DNA from: Arcobacter caeni
GTDB taxonomy: Bacteria; Campylobacterota; Campylobacteria; Campylobacterales; Arcobacteraceae
Assembly (NCBI RefSeq): GCF_003063245.1
Contig: NZ_MUXE01000003.1
Span: 62,001-126,000 of the forward strand
DNA length: 64,000 bases
Reading direction: 5' to 3'
Shown piece by piece: positions 52,228-61,876 of this stretch (its first letter is position 1; every line of letters begins with the position of its first letter). Both the position numbers and the translations under genes were made by a program. Below the pieces are notes generated by a model. It ran no database searches and was not told the DNA's origin. It saw only the letters and a program-made list of their open reading frames with translations.

Positions 52228-54150
52228 TTATTGAACGAAGATTGTTGGAACTATCATTGGGTATTTTTTATATTTTCTTGTACAATGTTTTCTTACTACT
52301 TTTCTTAACTCATCTTCTAAAATTCTACTATTTTTTAAAATTCCAGGTTTAATATTTTCCAAGAATACAGTTAATAAGTCTTCAATTTCTTTTGCAAAGA
52401 ATTTATCTTGTTTATCAGGAACTAATCCAAATGATGTAACTTTTGGTCTTTGAGCCATTGTTCTATCATCTTCGTTTATTTGTGCAACAATCATAACAAC
52501 ACCTTCATTTGCCATTGTTTGTCTATCTAAAATAACATCATCTGAAATTTTATGATTTAATTGATTATCAATATAAACTTTCCCTGTTTTAACAGTTTTT
52601 ACTTTTTTAAGATATTTTGGAGTAACTTCAATTTGTTCACCATCACTCATAATATAAACATTTCGCTCTAGTACACCACAATCAATTCCAGTTTGTCCAT
52701 GTTTTAAAGCATGATTATATTCACCATGAACTGGTAAAAAGAATTTTGGTTTAACAAGTCTAAGCATTAATTTTTGCTCTTCTTGAGCAGCGTGTCCAGA
52801 AACATGAATATCTGGATAATCTTGATATGCAACTTTAGCACCAGCTTTTAAAAGATGATTTATAATTCCAGAAACACTTCCTTCATTTCCAGGAATTGCT
52901 TTTGCAGAAAGAATAATTTGGTCATCTGGCTTGATTTTAATGTGTCTATGTTCGTGAATTGCCATTCTATATAAAGCTGACATTGATTCACCTTGACTTC
53001 CAGTTGTTACAATTAAAACTTCATTGTCATTATATTTATTTACTTCATGTGCATCAATAAATTGATCTTTAGGAAATTTAATATATCCAAGGCTCATTGC
53101 TAATTCAAGATTTTTTTCCATTGATCTTCCAATTACACAGATTTTTCTATTGTAATTTAAAGCTCTTTCAATTGCTTGCGAAACTCTATGAATATTTGAA
53201 GAAAAAGTTGACATAAGAACTCTTCCTTTTGCATTTTGAAATATTCTATCAAAAGTAGGTCCAACTGTTTTTTCAGTTCTTGTAAATCCTGGTGAATGCG
53301 AATTTGTTGAATCTGATGTTAAAACTAAAACACCCTCTTCTCCATAATGTGCAATTCTATGTAAATCTGTTGGAAAACCATCAATTGGAGTATGATCTAT
53401 TTTAAAATCTCCCGTATGAATCATAGTACCAGCTGCTGTTTTAACAGCAATACATGATGAATCAATGATAGAGTGAGTAACATGCATCCATTCAACTTCA
53501 AACTCATTTCCAATTTTTATAGGAGTTCTTTTTTGAATAGCTCTAAAATAACCTCTGTGTTCTCTCATTTTATGTTCATCAAATTTTGAACCAATCATTT
53601 CTAAAGGTAAAGAAGTTCCATAAACAGGAAATTGCATTTCTTTAAATAAATATGGCATTGCCCCAATATGATCTTCATGCCCATGAGTAATAATAATACC
53701 AACGATTTTTTCTTTTATTTCTCTAATATAAGTAAAATCTGGAATTAAAATATCAACACCATGCATATTTTCATCAGGGAAACTCATTCCAACATCAACA
53801 ATAATTGCTTCGTTTTCAGTTTCAATAACCATCATATTTCCACCAATCTCACCTAATCCTCCAAGTGGAGTAATTTTAAGTTTGGCATTAGTATTTAGGT
53901 TTAATTTATAATGAGGATTTAATCTATCTCTATGTATTTTTTCGTTGATTAAATAAGCTTTTTTTAGATCAGTAATCCAACCTTCACCTTTTACTTGTTG
54001 TATTGCATTAGGATCTCTTGCTACTTTTGGTTTAGGCTTTCTTTTTTTGAAAGGTTTTTTAATTTCGCCCTCTATATTTTCTGGAGCAGTTTCATTTTGA
54101 TTAGCTTCATTGCTAACAACAGCTTGTTCTTCTTTGTTAATTTCTTCCAT
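52228..54150 (-). CDS. rnj: ribonuclease J
   Basis: A 640-residue metallo-beta-lactamase/beta-CASP RNase, the main mRNA-degrading enzyme in this phylum. The zinc motif THGHEDHIGAM is at residues 155-165, with SGHAAQEE and LPVHGEYNH further on. The first about 85 residues are a Glu/Asn-rich then Lys/Arg-rich extension (KKPFKKRKPKPK at 31-42), also seen in Helicobacter RNase J. It overlaps rsmA by 14 bases. Confidence 0.93.
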   Translation of the reverse strand: MEEINKEEQAVVSNEANQNETAPENIEGEIKKPFKKRKPKPKVARDPNAIQQVKGEGWITDLKKAYLINEKIHRDRLNPHYKLNLNTNAKLKITPLGGLGEIGGNMMVIETENEAIIVDVGMSFPDENMHGVDILIPDFTYIREIKEKIVGIIITHGHEDHIGAMPYLFKEMQFPVYGTSLPLEMIGSKFDEHKMREHRGYFRAIQKRTPIKIGNEFEVEWMHVTHSIIDSSCIAVKTAAGTMIHTGDFKIDHTPIDGFPTDLHRIAHYGEEGVLVLTSDSTNSHSPGFTRTEKTVGPTFDRIFQNAKGRVLMSTFSSNIHRVSQAIERALNYNRKICVIGRSMEKNLELAMSLGYIKFPKDQFIDAHEVNKYNDNEVLIVTTGSQGESMSALYRMAIHEHRHIKIKPDDQIILSAKAIPGNEGSVSGIINHLLKAGAKVAYQDYPDIHVSGHAAQEEQKLMLRLVKPKFFLPVHGEYNHALKHGQTGIDCGVLERNVYIMSDGEQIEVTPKYLKKVKTVKTGKVYIDNQLNHKISDDVILDRQTMANEGVVMIVAQINEDDRTMAQRPKVTSFGLVPDKQDKFFAKEIEDLLTVFLENIKPGILKNSRILEDELRKVVRKHCTRKYKKYPMIVPTIFVQ

Positions 54151-54931
54151 CTTTTACCCTTGTATGCATTTGGCTATACAAAGATGAACTTACTTCATGA
54201 GGTCTAACATTATCATTAATATTTAATTCTTTATAAATCTCAAAGATTGTATCTTTTGATAATACAGAAGTAAGATTTTTAGAAAGTTTTTTTCTAGGCT
54301 GTACGAAACAGGCTTTCAAAAACTTATTAAAATCTTTATCAAGGTATTTATCCATATCTTTTTTGATATAAAGAATTGAAGATATTATCTTTGGAGGTGG
54401 ATCAAAAGATTCAGGTGGAACATCAAAAAGTATTTTTGAATCAACGCTAATTAATTCTGTAATAATACCTAATGATGAATAGTCTTTATCATTAACTTTC
54501 GCAGTAAATTTTTCTGCTACCTCTTTTTGAACCATTACAATAATGTGTTCACAATTTTTATCTTCAAATGCTCTTAATATAATGTTTGTTGCAATATAGT
54601 ATGGTAAATTTGCAATTAAGTCATATTTACCATCATGTAAGGTTTTTTGCTTATCCCAAGCAACTAAAACATCTGTGTGAATCAGTTTTAGTTTACCCTC
54701 TTCTATTTGTATTGCGAACTTAGACTTTAAGACACTAATTAAATCAGTATCAACTTCATAAGCAGTCATATCTTTGTACTTGACTAAATTTTTGGTCAAA
54801 TCACCTAATCCAGGCCCAATTTCAACCATATAATTATTGTTGTTGGGCATCGATTGGATGATTTTATCCAAAATAGTTGTATCTCTTAAAAAGTTTTGTC
54901 CGTATTTCTTTTTTGCTTTTACTTTTTCCAT
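54137..54931 (-). CDS. rsmA: 16S rRNA dimethyladenosine transferase
   Basis: A 264-residue KsgA/RsmA enzyme that dimethylates two adenines of helix 45 in 16S rRNA. Motifs: KKYGQNFLRD at the start, MVEIGPGLGDLTKNL (SAM motif I), and NLPYYIATNIIL (catalytic NLPY). Length is normal. It is the first gene of the rsmA-rnj-kdsD-rluB-rarA-hemJ-phoH minus-strand series and is divergent from hisF. Confidence 0.95.
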   Translation of the reverse strand: MEKVKAKKKYGQNFLRDTTILDKIIQSMPNNNNYMVEIGPGLGDLTKNLVKYKDMTAYEVDTDLISVLKSKFAIQIEEGKLKLIHTDVLVAWDKQKTLHDGKYDLIANLPYYIATNIILRAFEDKNCEHIIVMVQKEVAEKFTAKVNDKDYSSLGIITELISVDSKILFDVPPESFDPPPKIISSILYIKKDMDKYLDKDFNKFLKACFVQPRKKLSKNLTSVLSKDTIFEIYKELNINDNVRPHEVSSSLYSQMHTRVKDGRN

Positions 54932-55004
54932 AATTGCAAGGAGTATATCTGCTTTTAACTTACAATTAGATAAGATAATATTTAGTTATTAAGAAGGATT
55001 ATAT

Positions 55005-55766
55005 TTGAGTAGTTTTGCAAAAAGAATAATACCGTGTTTAGATGTTGATAATGGAAGAGTTGTAAAAGGTGTAAATTTTGTTGGATTACGAGATGCAGGT
55101 GATCCTGTTGAAGTTGCAAAACGATATAACGCTGAGGGAGCTGATGAGCTTACTTTTTTAGATATTACAGCTAGTCATGAAAATAGAGGGACTATTGTTG
55201 ATATTGTAAAAAAAGTTGCTCAAGAAGTTTTTATTCCTTTAACTGTTGGTGGAGGAATTCGAAAACTAGAAGATATTTATGCCCTACTTAATGTTGGTTG
55301 TGACAAAGTTTCTATTAATTCATCAGCTGTTTCAAATCCAAATTTAATAAATGAAAGCTCAAAAAGATTTGGTTCACAATGTATCGTGGTTGCCATTGAT
55401 GTAAAAAGAGTTGCTGATGGTTCATATCATGTTTTTGTAAAAGGTGGACGAGAAGATACAGGACTTGATGCACTAACTTGGGCAAAAGAAGTTACAAATA
55501 GAGGTGCTGGTGAAATACTTTTAACTTCTATGGATACAGATGGTGCAAAAACTGGATTTGAATTAAATATTACTGGACAAATCTCAAAACTTGTAGATAT
55601 TCCAGTAATCGCAAGTGGAGGCGCTGGAACTATGGAACATATAAAAGAAGCTTTTGAATGTGGTGCCAGTGCTGCGTTAGCTGCTTCAATTTTTCACTTC
55701 AAAGAAATAGATATTATGGACTTAAAAAGATATTTAAGAGCAAATAATATTCCAGTTAGGATATAA
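55005..55766 (+). CDS. hisF: imidazole glycerol phosphate synthase cyclase subunit, TTG start
   Basis: A 253-residue TIM-barrel enzyme of histidine synthesis. It has the N-terminal catalytic Asp in [19 protein letters not shown] and the second one in [14 protein letters not shown], plus the phosphate loops VGGGIRK and [11 protein letters not shown] 55005 is preceded by AAGGA at six bases and gives the standard family start. It is not in a visible his operon. Confidence 0.95.
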   Translation: MSSFAKRIIPCLDVDNGRVVKGVNFVGLRDAGDPVEVAKRYNAEGADELTFLDITASHENRGTIVDIVKKVAQEVFIPLTVGGGIRKLEDIYALLNVGCDKVSINSSAVSNPNLINESSKRFGSQCIVVAIDVKRVADGSYHVFVKGGREDTGLDALTWAKEVTNRGAGEILLTSMDTDGAKTGFELNITGQISKLVDIPVIASGGAGTMEHIKEAFECGASAALAASIFHFKEIDIMDLKRYLRANNIPVRI

Positions 55767-55767
55767 A

Positions 55768-56451
55768 ATGAAAAAGTTATTACCAATACTACTTTTACCA
55801 ATTTTAGGATTTTCTTATGAATTAAATTTTAATAAAAACTTTTCAAAAGTTGTAAATCCTGATTTACTAACGACAAATATAACAATTAGTGTTGAAAAAA
55901 AAGATGAAAATAAAGTTAATATTGAAATTGAAAAGTTTAATGATTTTATAAAAAAAGCGAATGATATAGTTCTAAAAAATGGAAGTTTTACATTAAGTCC
56001 AAAATATAAATATCATGATAACAAACAAGAATTTGCAGGATATATTGGAAATTTAAGATATTTAGCTGAATCAAAAAATGCAAAAGATTTAAACAGTTTT
56101 ATGGATAAATTAATTTCAATAAAAGATAATATAAAATCAGATGATGTAAACCTGAATATTTCAAATGTATCATGGAACACAAGCGATGATTTACAAAATA
56201 AAAGCTTTGATGATTTAAGATTAGAGGCTATAAATTGGATAGATAGTTATTCGAAATCTTTATCAAATACTATTACAAAACAATGTGAAGTTTCAAAAAT
56301 AAATATTTTTGAAACAAATACTGGAAATGTAGTTTATGCAAGAACTGAAATGGCATATTCAAGTATGCAAAAATCAATAGCAGATGTTACACCAATAAGT
56401 AGTGAACAAAACATAACTATAAACCCAAATTTTATTTTGGAGTGTAAATGA
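55768..56451 (+). CDS. SIMPL-like periplasmic protein
   Basis: A 227-residue secreted protein with a signal peptide (KKLLPILLLPILGFSYE). The body has the look of SIMPL/DUF541 proteins: TTNITISVEKKDENK near the start, LSPKYKYHDNKQEFAGYIG, and VYARTEMAYSS near the end. Function of the family is unclear. It sits one base after hisF and overlaps the next gene by 4 bases. Confidence 0.6.
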   Translation: MKKLLPILLLPILGFSYELNFNKNFSKVVNPDLLTTNITISVEKKDENKVNIEIEKFNDFIKKANDIVLKNGSFTLSPKYKYHDNKQEFAGYIGNLRYLAESKNAKDLNSFMDKLISIKDNIKSDDVNLNISNVSWNTSDDLQNKSFDDLRLEAINWIDSYSKSLSNTITKQCEVSKINIFETNTGNVVYARTEMAYSSMQKSIADVTPISSEQNITINPNFILECK

Positions 56452-56984
56452 TTATATGTGCTGGAAGAAATGAAACATTTGCTTTTGCTCACCCTATTGG
56501 GGTGGGTTTGATTGAATCTGCTATAAACCTTACAAGAATGTGTTTATTTGATAAACCAGATTTTTTACTTTTTGTTGGAAGTGCTGGCTCTTATGGTGAG
56601 CATCAAATATTTGATATTGTTGAATCAAAAAGAGCATCAAATATTGAGCTTGGATTTTTAAGTCAAAGTGCATATACTCCACTTGATAATGTTTTAGAAT
56701 CTGAAAATAAATTTGCAAGAAATGATACTATTGTAAACTCTTCAAACTATATATCAACAAATGAAGAATTATGTAAAGAGTTTAAAGAGTATGGAGTAGG
56801 AATTGAAAATATGGAATTTTTTTCAATTTTAAGTGTTGCAAAAGAGTTTGAAATACCAGTTGCTGGAATATTCGTAATAACAAACTATACAAATGAAAAT
56901 GCCCATGAAGATTTTATGAAAAATCATGAAGAAGCTATGGAAAAATTAACAAAATATTTACTTGAAAAAAATATAATAAAATAA
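56448..56984 (+). CDS. purine/nucleoside phosphorylase-superfamily protein, short
   Basis: A 178-residue protein related to nucleoside phosphorylases: FVGSAGSYG in the middle and GVGIENMEFFSILSVAKEF near the end match the substrate-site GxENM motif of the superfamily. It is shorter than typical PNP or MTA/SAH nucleosidase enzymes (about 230 residues); the early region is reduced. Substrate uncertain; it follows the SIMPL gene by ATGA overlap. Confidence 0.65.
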   Translation: MIICAGRNETFAFAHPIGVGLIESAINLTRMCLFDKPDFLLFVGSAGSYGEHQIFDIVESKRASNIELGFLSQSAYTPLDNVLESENKFARNDTIVNSSNYISTNEELCKEFKEYGVGIENMEFFSILSVAKEFEIPVAGIFVITNYTNENAHEDFMKNHEEAMEKLTKYLLEKNIIK

Positions 56985-57006
56985 ATAAAATACTGGATAA
57001 ATTATA

Positions 57007-58089
57007 ATGGCAAAAGAGGGATTACCATCTATTTACGATTACACATTAGATGAATTAAAAGAAAGATTAAAACCATCATTTAGAGCAAAACAAGTTTATA
57101 ATTGGCTTTATAAAAAGTATGCAAACTCTTATGATGAGATGAAAAATATACCAAAAGAATTAAAAGAAGATTTAGAGGCAAACTATCCAATTGATGTAAT
57201 GCAAATCATTAAAAAAGAACAAAGTAGTGATGGAAGTATAAAATATCTTTTTAAATTAAGAGACAATTTAACTGTTGAAGCTGTTTTACTTTTAATGAAA
57301 GAAAAGAAAAAAGATGAAGATGGAAATATAATTAGAAGTGAAAAATACACAGTTTGTGTTTCATCTCAAGTTGGATGTAAAGTTGGATGTAGTTTTTGTT
57401 TAACAGCAAAAGGTGGATTTGTACGGAATCTTACAGTTGGAGAATATATAGCTCAAATTGTAAATATAAAAAGAGATAATGATATAGCTGAAAACAAAGC
57501 TCTAAATATCGTTTATATGGGAATGGGTGAACCTTTAGATAACTTTGATAACTTTGTAAAAGCTGTTGAGATTTTCTCTGAACTTGATGGTTTAGCAATT
57601 AGTAAAAGAAGACAAACTGTTTCAACTTCAGGAATTGCAAGTAAAATCAAAAAGCTAGGTGAAAAAGATTTAGGAATACAACTAGCTATTTCTCTTCATG
57701 CTGTTGATGATGAGCTTAGAAGTGAACTTATTCCTATGAATAAAGCTTATAATATTGCAACAATTATTGAAGCTGTTAAAGCCTTTCCAGTTGATACTAG
57801 AAAAAAAGTTATGTTTGAATATCTTGTAATTAAAAATAAAAATGATTCACTAGAAGCTGCTAAAAAACTTGTGAGCTTATTAAATGGAATACAAGCAAAA
57901 GTAAATCTTATTTATTTTAATCCATATCCAGGAACAACATACGAAAGACCTACTGTTGAAGGAATGTTACAATTTAAAGACTTTTTAAACCAAAAAGGTG
58001 TTATCTGTACAATAAGAGAGTCAAAAGGTCTTGATATTAGTGCTGCTTGTGGGCAGCTAAAGGAGAAAGAAGCAAATGGGAATTCTTGA
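57007..58089 (+). CDS. rlmN: 23S rRNA/tRNA adenine-C2 methyltransferase
   Basis: A 360-residue radical-SAM enzyme that methylates A2503 of 23S rRNA and A37 of some tRNAs. The radical-SAM cysteines are C124, C128 and C131 (CKVGCSFC); C117 and the cysteine of SAACGQL near the C-terminus are the methyl-transfer residues. [14 protein letters not shown] is also typical. Its end overlaps a 33-codon ORF. Confidence 0.95.
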   Translation: MAKEGLPSIYDYTLDELKERLKPSFRAKQVYNWLYKKYANSYDEMKNIPKELKEDLEANYPIDVMQIIKKEQSSDGSIKYLFKLRDNLTVEAVLLLMKEKKKDEDGNIIRSEKYTVCVSSQVGCKVGCSFCLTAKGGFVRNLTVGEYIAQIVNIKRDNDIAENKALNIVYMGMGEPLDNFDNFVKAVEIFSELDGLAISKRRQTVSTSGIASKIKKLGEKDLGIQLAISLHAVDDELRSELIPMNKAYNIATIIEAVKAFPVDTRKKVMFEYLVIKNKNDSLEAAKKLVSLLNGIQAKVNLIYFNPYPGTTYERPTVEGMLQFKDFLNQKGVICTIRESKGLDISAACGQLKEKEANGNS

Positions 58090-58177
58090 AATTTCATTAC
58101 TTGTATTTATAGCAATTGTAGCAATAGTAACAGGCGTAGGATTTTATATACAAAACAAAAAAGAAGAGGAGAAATAA
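58076..58177 (+). CDS. 33-residue single-helix membrane peptide
   Basis: ATG 58076 overlaps the last 14 bases of rlmN in another frame and is preceded by AAAGGAG. It encodes a peptide with one membrane helix (residues 4-24, [18 protein letters not shown]) and a charged tail (QNKKEEEK). The gltX ribosome-binding site AGGAG lies in its last codons, 4 bases before the gltX start. Hydrophobic core plus charged end and operon spacing support a real small protein. No family recognised. Confidence 0.6.
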   Translation: MGILEISLLVFIAIVAIVTGVGFYIQNKKEEEK

Positions 58178-58181
58178 TTTA

Positions 58182-59591
58182 ATGGCAATTACAAGATTTG
58201 CACCAAGTCCAACAGGATATTTACATATTGGTGGGCTAAGAACATCACTTTACAACTATTTATGGGCTAGAAAAACAAATGGTGAATTTAGATTAAGAAT
58301 TGAAGATACAGATACAGCAAGAAACAATGAAGAAGCTATGAAAGCAATCATTAGTGCATTTGAATGGGTTGGGTTAAATTATGATGGTGAAGTATTTTAT
58401 CAATCAAAAAGAACAGATATTTATAAAGTTTATATTGATAAGCTTTTAGAAAATGGGAATGCATATAAATGTTATATGAGTAGAGATGAACTGGATAGCT
58501 TAAGAGCTTCTCAAGAAGCTGCGAAACAAAATCCAAGATATGATGGAACATGGCGACCAGAAGCTGGAAAAATCTTACCTAAAATCCCAGCAGATGTAGA
58601 ACCTGTAATTAGAATCAAAGCTCCAACATCTGGAACTATTGAATTTGAAGATGGTGTAAAAGGTTCTATGAAATTCGATGCTAATCAAGTAGATGATTTT
58701 GTAATTGCAAGAAGTAATGGAATGCCAACATATAACTTTGTTGTGGCTATTGATGATGCTTTAATGAATATGACAGATGTAATCAGAGGTGATGACCACC
58801 TTTCAAATACACCAAAACAAATTGTTGTTTATAATGCTTTAGGATTTAAAGTTCCTAAGTTTTATCATGTGCCTATGATTAATAATCCATCAGGGAAAAA
58901 ACTATCAAAAAGAGATGGTGCAATGGATGTTATGGATTACAAAAATCTAGGATATTTACCAGAAGCATTACTTAACTTTTTAGTAAGACTTGGTTGGTCA
59001 AATGGTGACCAAGAAATTTTCTCAATGGATGAAATGTTAGAGTTATTTGATCCATCAAATATCAATAAATCATCATCTTCTTATAATGGTGAAAAATTAT
59101 TGTGGTTAAATAGTGAATATATAAAAGCTGTTTCAAATGATAGATTAATTGAAGAATTAAAGTTTTTTGATTTAGATTTATCTCATCACCCTAAAAAAAC
59201 AGAACTTTTAGATTTATCAAAACAAAGAGCTCAAACTGTTGTTGAATTAAAAAAATCTATTACTGATATTTTAGATATTCCAACTTATTATGAAGAAAAT
59301 GGCGTTAAAAAATTTGTAAAAGAAGATACAAAAGATTTCTTAGAAAAATATCTTGAATTGTTAGAAAAAAATAAGGAAGACTTATACAATATTGAAAATG
59401 TAGAAGCAATTACAAAACCATTTATTCATGAGTTTGGCTTAAAATTTCCACAACTATTTCAACCTATAAGAATAGCCTTAACAGGTGGAACACAAGCACC
59501 TTCTGTTTATGATATTATCGCAATATTAGGTTTCAATGAAGTTTCTTCTAGGCTAAAAGAAGCCTTAAAAAGAAATTTCCAAAATACTTGA
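58182..59591 (+). CDS. gltX: glutamyl-tRNA synthetase
   Basis: A 469-residue class I synthetase. HIGH motif appears as SPTGYLHIGGLRTSLYNYL near residue 10, and KLSKRDG is the KMSKS equivalent near residue 240. Length is typical. With GatB also present in the window it may charge tRNA(Glu) and one GltX may charge tRNA(Gln) in this phylum; whether this copy is GltX1 or GltX2 I cannot tell. Confidence 0.95.
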   Translation: MAITRFAPSPTGYLHIGGLRTSLYNYLWARKTNGEFRLRIEDTDTARNNEEAMKAIISAFEWVGLNYDGEVFYQSKRTDIYKVYIDKLLENGNAYKCYMSRDELDSLRASQEAAKQNPRYDGTWRPEAGKILPKIPADVEPVIRIKAPTSGTIEFEDGVKGSMKFDANQVDDFVIARSNGMPTYNFVVAIDDALMNMTDVIRGDDHLSNTPKQIVVYNALGFKVPKFYHVPMINNPSGKKLSKRDGAMDVMDYKNLGYLPEALLNFLVRLGWSNGDQEIFSMDEMLELFDPSNINKSSSSYNGEKLLWLNSEYIKAVSNDRLIEELKFFDLDLSHHPKKTELLDLSKQRAQTVVELKKSITDILDIPTYYEENGVKKFVKEDTKDFLEKYLELLEKNKEDLYNIENVEAITKPFIHEFGLKFPQLFQPIRIALTGGTQAPSVYDIIAILGFNEVSSRLKEALKRNFQNT

Positions 59592-59644
59592 TTATTTAAT
59601 AATAATCTGGCATAATAACTATACATTTACAAAGGACAGAATAG

Positions 59645-59911
59645 ATGAATATTTATGTAGGTAATTTATCATATAGAATGAATGATAAAGAGTTAGAAGA
59701 AGTTTTCACAAAGTTTGGTGCAGTAAAAAGTGCAAAAGTTATCATGGATAGAGAAACAGGAAAATCTAAAGGTTTTGGTTTCATTGAAATGGAAGACTCA
59801 GCAGCTGGAACTAAAGCAATCGAAGCTTTAAACGGAAATGAAAATGAAGGTAGAACTTTAAGAGTTAATGAAGCACAACCTAGAGCTGAAAAACCAAGAA
59901 GACAATTCTAA
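59645..59911 (+). CDS. RRM-domain RNA-binding protein
   Basis: An 88-residue single RRM protein. RNP2 is IYVGNLSY at residue 2 on and RNP1 is KSKGFGFIEM near residue 41; the C-terminus is basic (RAEKPRRQF). Such proteins are common in Campylobacterota and cyanobacteria and may act in RNA folding under stress. It is followed by a terminator. Confidence 0.9.
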   Translation: MNIYVGNLSYRMNDKELEEVFTKFGAVKSAKVIMDRETGKSKGFGFIEMEDSAAGTKAIEALNGNENEGRTLRVNEAQPRAEKPRRQF

Positions 59912-59918
59912 TCTAAAA

Positions 59919-59948
59919 AAGTAGTGGTTTACTTTATAATCACTACTT
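59919..59948 (+). terminator. terminator after the RRM gene
   Basis: AAGTAGTG (59919-59926) pairs with CACTACTT (59941-59948) around a 14-base loop, followed by CCTTTTTAT. Confidence 0.75.
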
Positions 59949-60016
59949 CCTTTTTATACAAATAAAATAATCAAAAACACTTTCTTTTTTATGTTATAAT
60001 TTTTTCAAGGATTATT

Positions 60017-60679
60017 ATGAAAATATTATTATTAGAAGATGATTTAATACTTAATGAAATTATAGAAGAACATCTGAAGTCTCAAGAATATGAAGTTATA
60101 ACCGTTTTTACGGGATTAGAAGCACAAGATTTATTATACAGCCAAAAATTCGATTTATTACTTTTAGATGTAAATGTTCCTATTCTTAGTGGTTTTGAAT
60201 TATTAAAAGAATTAAGACAAAAAGAGATTTATACTCCAGCTATATTTTTAACCTCTCTAAATCAAGTAGATGATATTGAAAAAGGATTTAAATCTGGTTG
60301 TGACGACTACATAAAAAAACCCTTTGAACTTAAAGAGTTAGATATTAGAATAAATAATATCAAACGACTCTTTTTGATAAATCCAAATAACTTAATTGAA
60401 ATATCAAAAGATATATTTTTAGATAAAAAAAATCTTATGATTAAAAAAGAACAAAATCACATACATATAACCAAAAAAGAGTGTGAAGTTTTAGAATATT
60501 TAATGAATAATAACACTAAAGTAGTAAGTATTAATGAACTTAGTTTAAATGTTTGGGCTTATGAAGAAACACCGATTTCATCAACAATTAGAACATATAT
60601 TAAGAATCTTCGCAAGATATTAGGCGATGAATATATAATAAATTTAAGAGGAGTTGGTTATCGATTTAACAAGCAGTGA
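60017..60679 (+). CDS. OmpR-type response regulator
   Basis: A 220-residue regulator. The receiver domain has LLEDD at the start, the phospho-Asp in LLLLDVNVPILSGFEL near residue 51, and the conserved KKPF. The C-terminal winged helix (about 125-220) ends with STIRTYIKNLRKIL and LRGVGYRFNK. It overlaps the kinase gene and probably controls the efflux operon downstream. Confidence 0.9.
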   Translation: MKILLLEDDLILNEIIEEHLKSQEYEVITVFTGLEAQDLLYSQKFDLLLLDVNVPILSGFELLKELRQKEIYTPAIFLTSLNQVDDIEKGFKSGCDDYIKKPFELKELDIRINNIKRLFLINPNNLIEISKDIFLDKKNLMIKKEQNHIHITKKECEVLEYLMNNNTKVVSINELSLNVWAYEETPISSTIRTYIKNLRKILGDEYIINLRGVGYRFNKQ

Positions 60680-61808
60680 AAAAAGCACATATCTTAGATT
60701 TTTATTATTATATTTAGGTTCTTCTTTTGTTTTAATGGTATTTATTGCTATTCTTTATTACCAAAATGAAAAGATACTTTATTATGATTTAACTAAATCA
60801 AATATGCAAAATGAAGTCTCAAAAATCTCATCTTCAATTATACTTTCTCACATGAGTGGAAATGAATTTAATAAAAATGAATTATTAAAAAAGAAAGATT
60901 ATAAAATCTCATTTTATGATAAAAATAAAAATAAAATATTTGGAAATCTTGATGAAGATATTGATTTTTCAAATAAGATTATTGAAACAAAAAATAGTTT
61001 TATTTTAGTTGATGATTCTGTTTTAGGGCATTTGGATATATATTATATTGCTTTAAAAGAGAATAGATATTTTAAAGCAATAGAAAAATTAGAATTAAAT
61101 ATCATAGGTATATTTTTTGTTATTTATTTAATTATTGCAATTATTGGGTTCTATTTAGCAAGGTTATTTTTAAAACCAATAAAAGATGAAAGATTAAAAC
61201 TAAATAACTTTATAAAAGATACAACTCACGAATTAAATACTCCAATAAGTGCTATTTTAATGTCAACTGAAAATGAAAATTTAAGTGAAAAACAAATAGA
61301 AAGAGTAAAAATAAGTGCAAGAAGAATCTCAGAAATTTATAATGATTTGACCTATTTATTTTTAGAAAATAAAGAAGCAATTAAAAATATTCAAGAGTTT
61401 AATTTGAAAGATTTGATAAGTGAGCAAATGCAATATTTAGAACTTATGTCATCAAAAAAGAAAATTATTATAAATAAAAAAATAGAAGATTTTGATTATA
61501 AAATCAATAAAGATGATTTTATTAGGATTTTCAATAACCTAGTTTCAAATGCGATAAAATATAATAAAATAGCAGGGGAAATAGATATTTCACTAAAAAA
61601 TAATATTTTAAAAATAACAGATTCTGGAATAGGAATAGAAAAAGATAAAATAAATGATATTTATAAACGATATTTTAGAGCTACAAATGAACAAGGTGGT
61701 TTTGGAATAGGTCTAAATATTGTAAGTCATATTTGCAATTTTTACAAAATAAAAATCACAGTTGAATCAAAAATAAATGAAGGAACAACTTTTACTTTAA
61801 TCTTTTAG
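60654..61808 (+). CDS. sensor histidine kinase
   Basis: A membrane kinase of up to 384 residues. Two helices flank a short periplasmic loop (about 12-35 and 143-167). The H-box is DTTHELNTPISAILM near residue 190, the N-box is FNNLVSNAIKYNKIAGEI, and G boxes are TDSGIGIEKDK and FGIGLNIV. The start is uncertain: TTG 60654 directly follows AGGAG with no spacing, and no in-frame ATG or GTG lies nearby. The gene overlaps the regulator by 26 bases in this model. Confidence 0.85.
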   Translation: MVIDLTSSEKSTYLRFLLLYLGSSFVLMVFIAILYYQNEKILYYDLTKSNMQNEVSKISSSIILSHMSGNEFNKNELLKKKDYKISFYDKNKNKIFGNLDEDIDFSNKIIETKNSFILVDDSVLGHLDIYYIALKENRYFKAIEKLELNIIGIFFVIYLIIAIIGFYLARLFLKPIKDERLKLNNFIKDTTHELNTPISAILMSTENENLSEKQIERVKISARRISEIYNDLTYLFLENKEAIKNIQEFNLKDLISEQMQYLELMSSKKKIIINKKIEDFDYKINKDDFIRIFNNLVSNAIKYNKIAGEIDISLKNNILKITDSGIGIEKDKINDIYKRYFRATNEQGGFGIGLNIVSHICNFYKIKITVESKINEGTTFTLIF

Positions 61809-61841
61809 TTTTCTACACACAAACTCCCCACAAAAAAAATA

Positions 61842-61874
61842 AAATACTCTTAATTTAATATCCAAGGAGTATTT
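61842..61874 (+). promoter_or_regulatory. inverted repeat covering the ribosome-binding site
   Basis: AAATACTC (61842-61849) pairs with GAGTATTT (61867-61874). The right arm contains GGAG, the ribosome-binding site of the next gene, so folding would hide it. As DNA it could equally be a regulator site. Confidence 0.45.
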
Positions 61875-61876
61875 CA

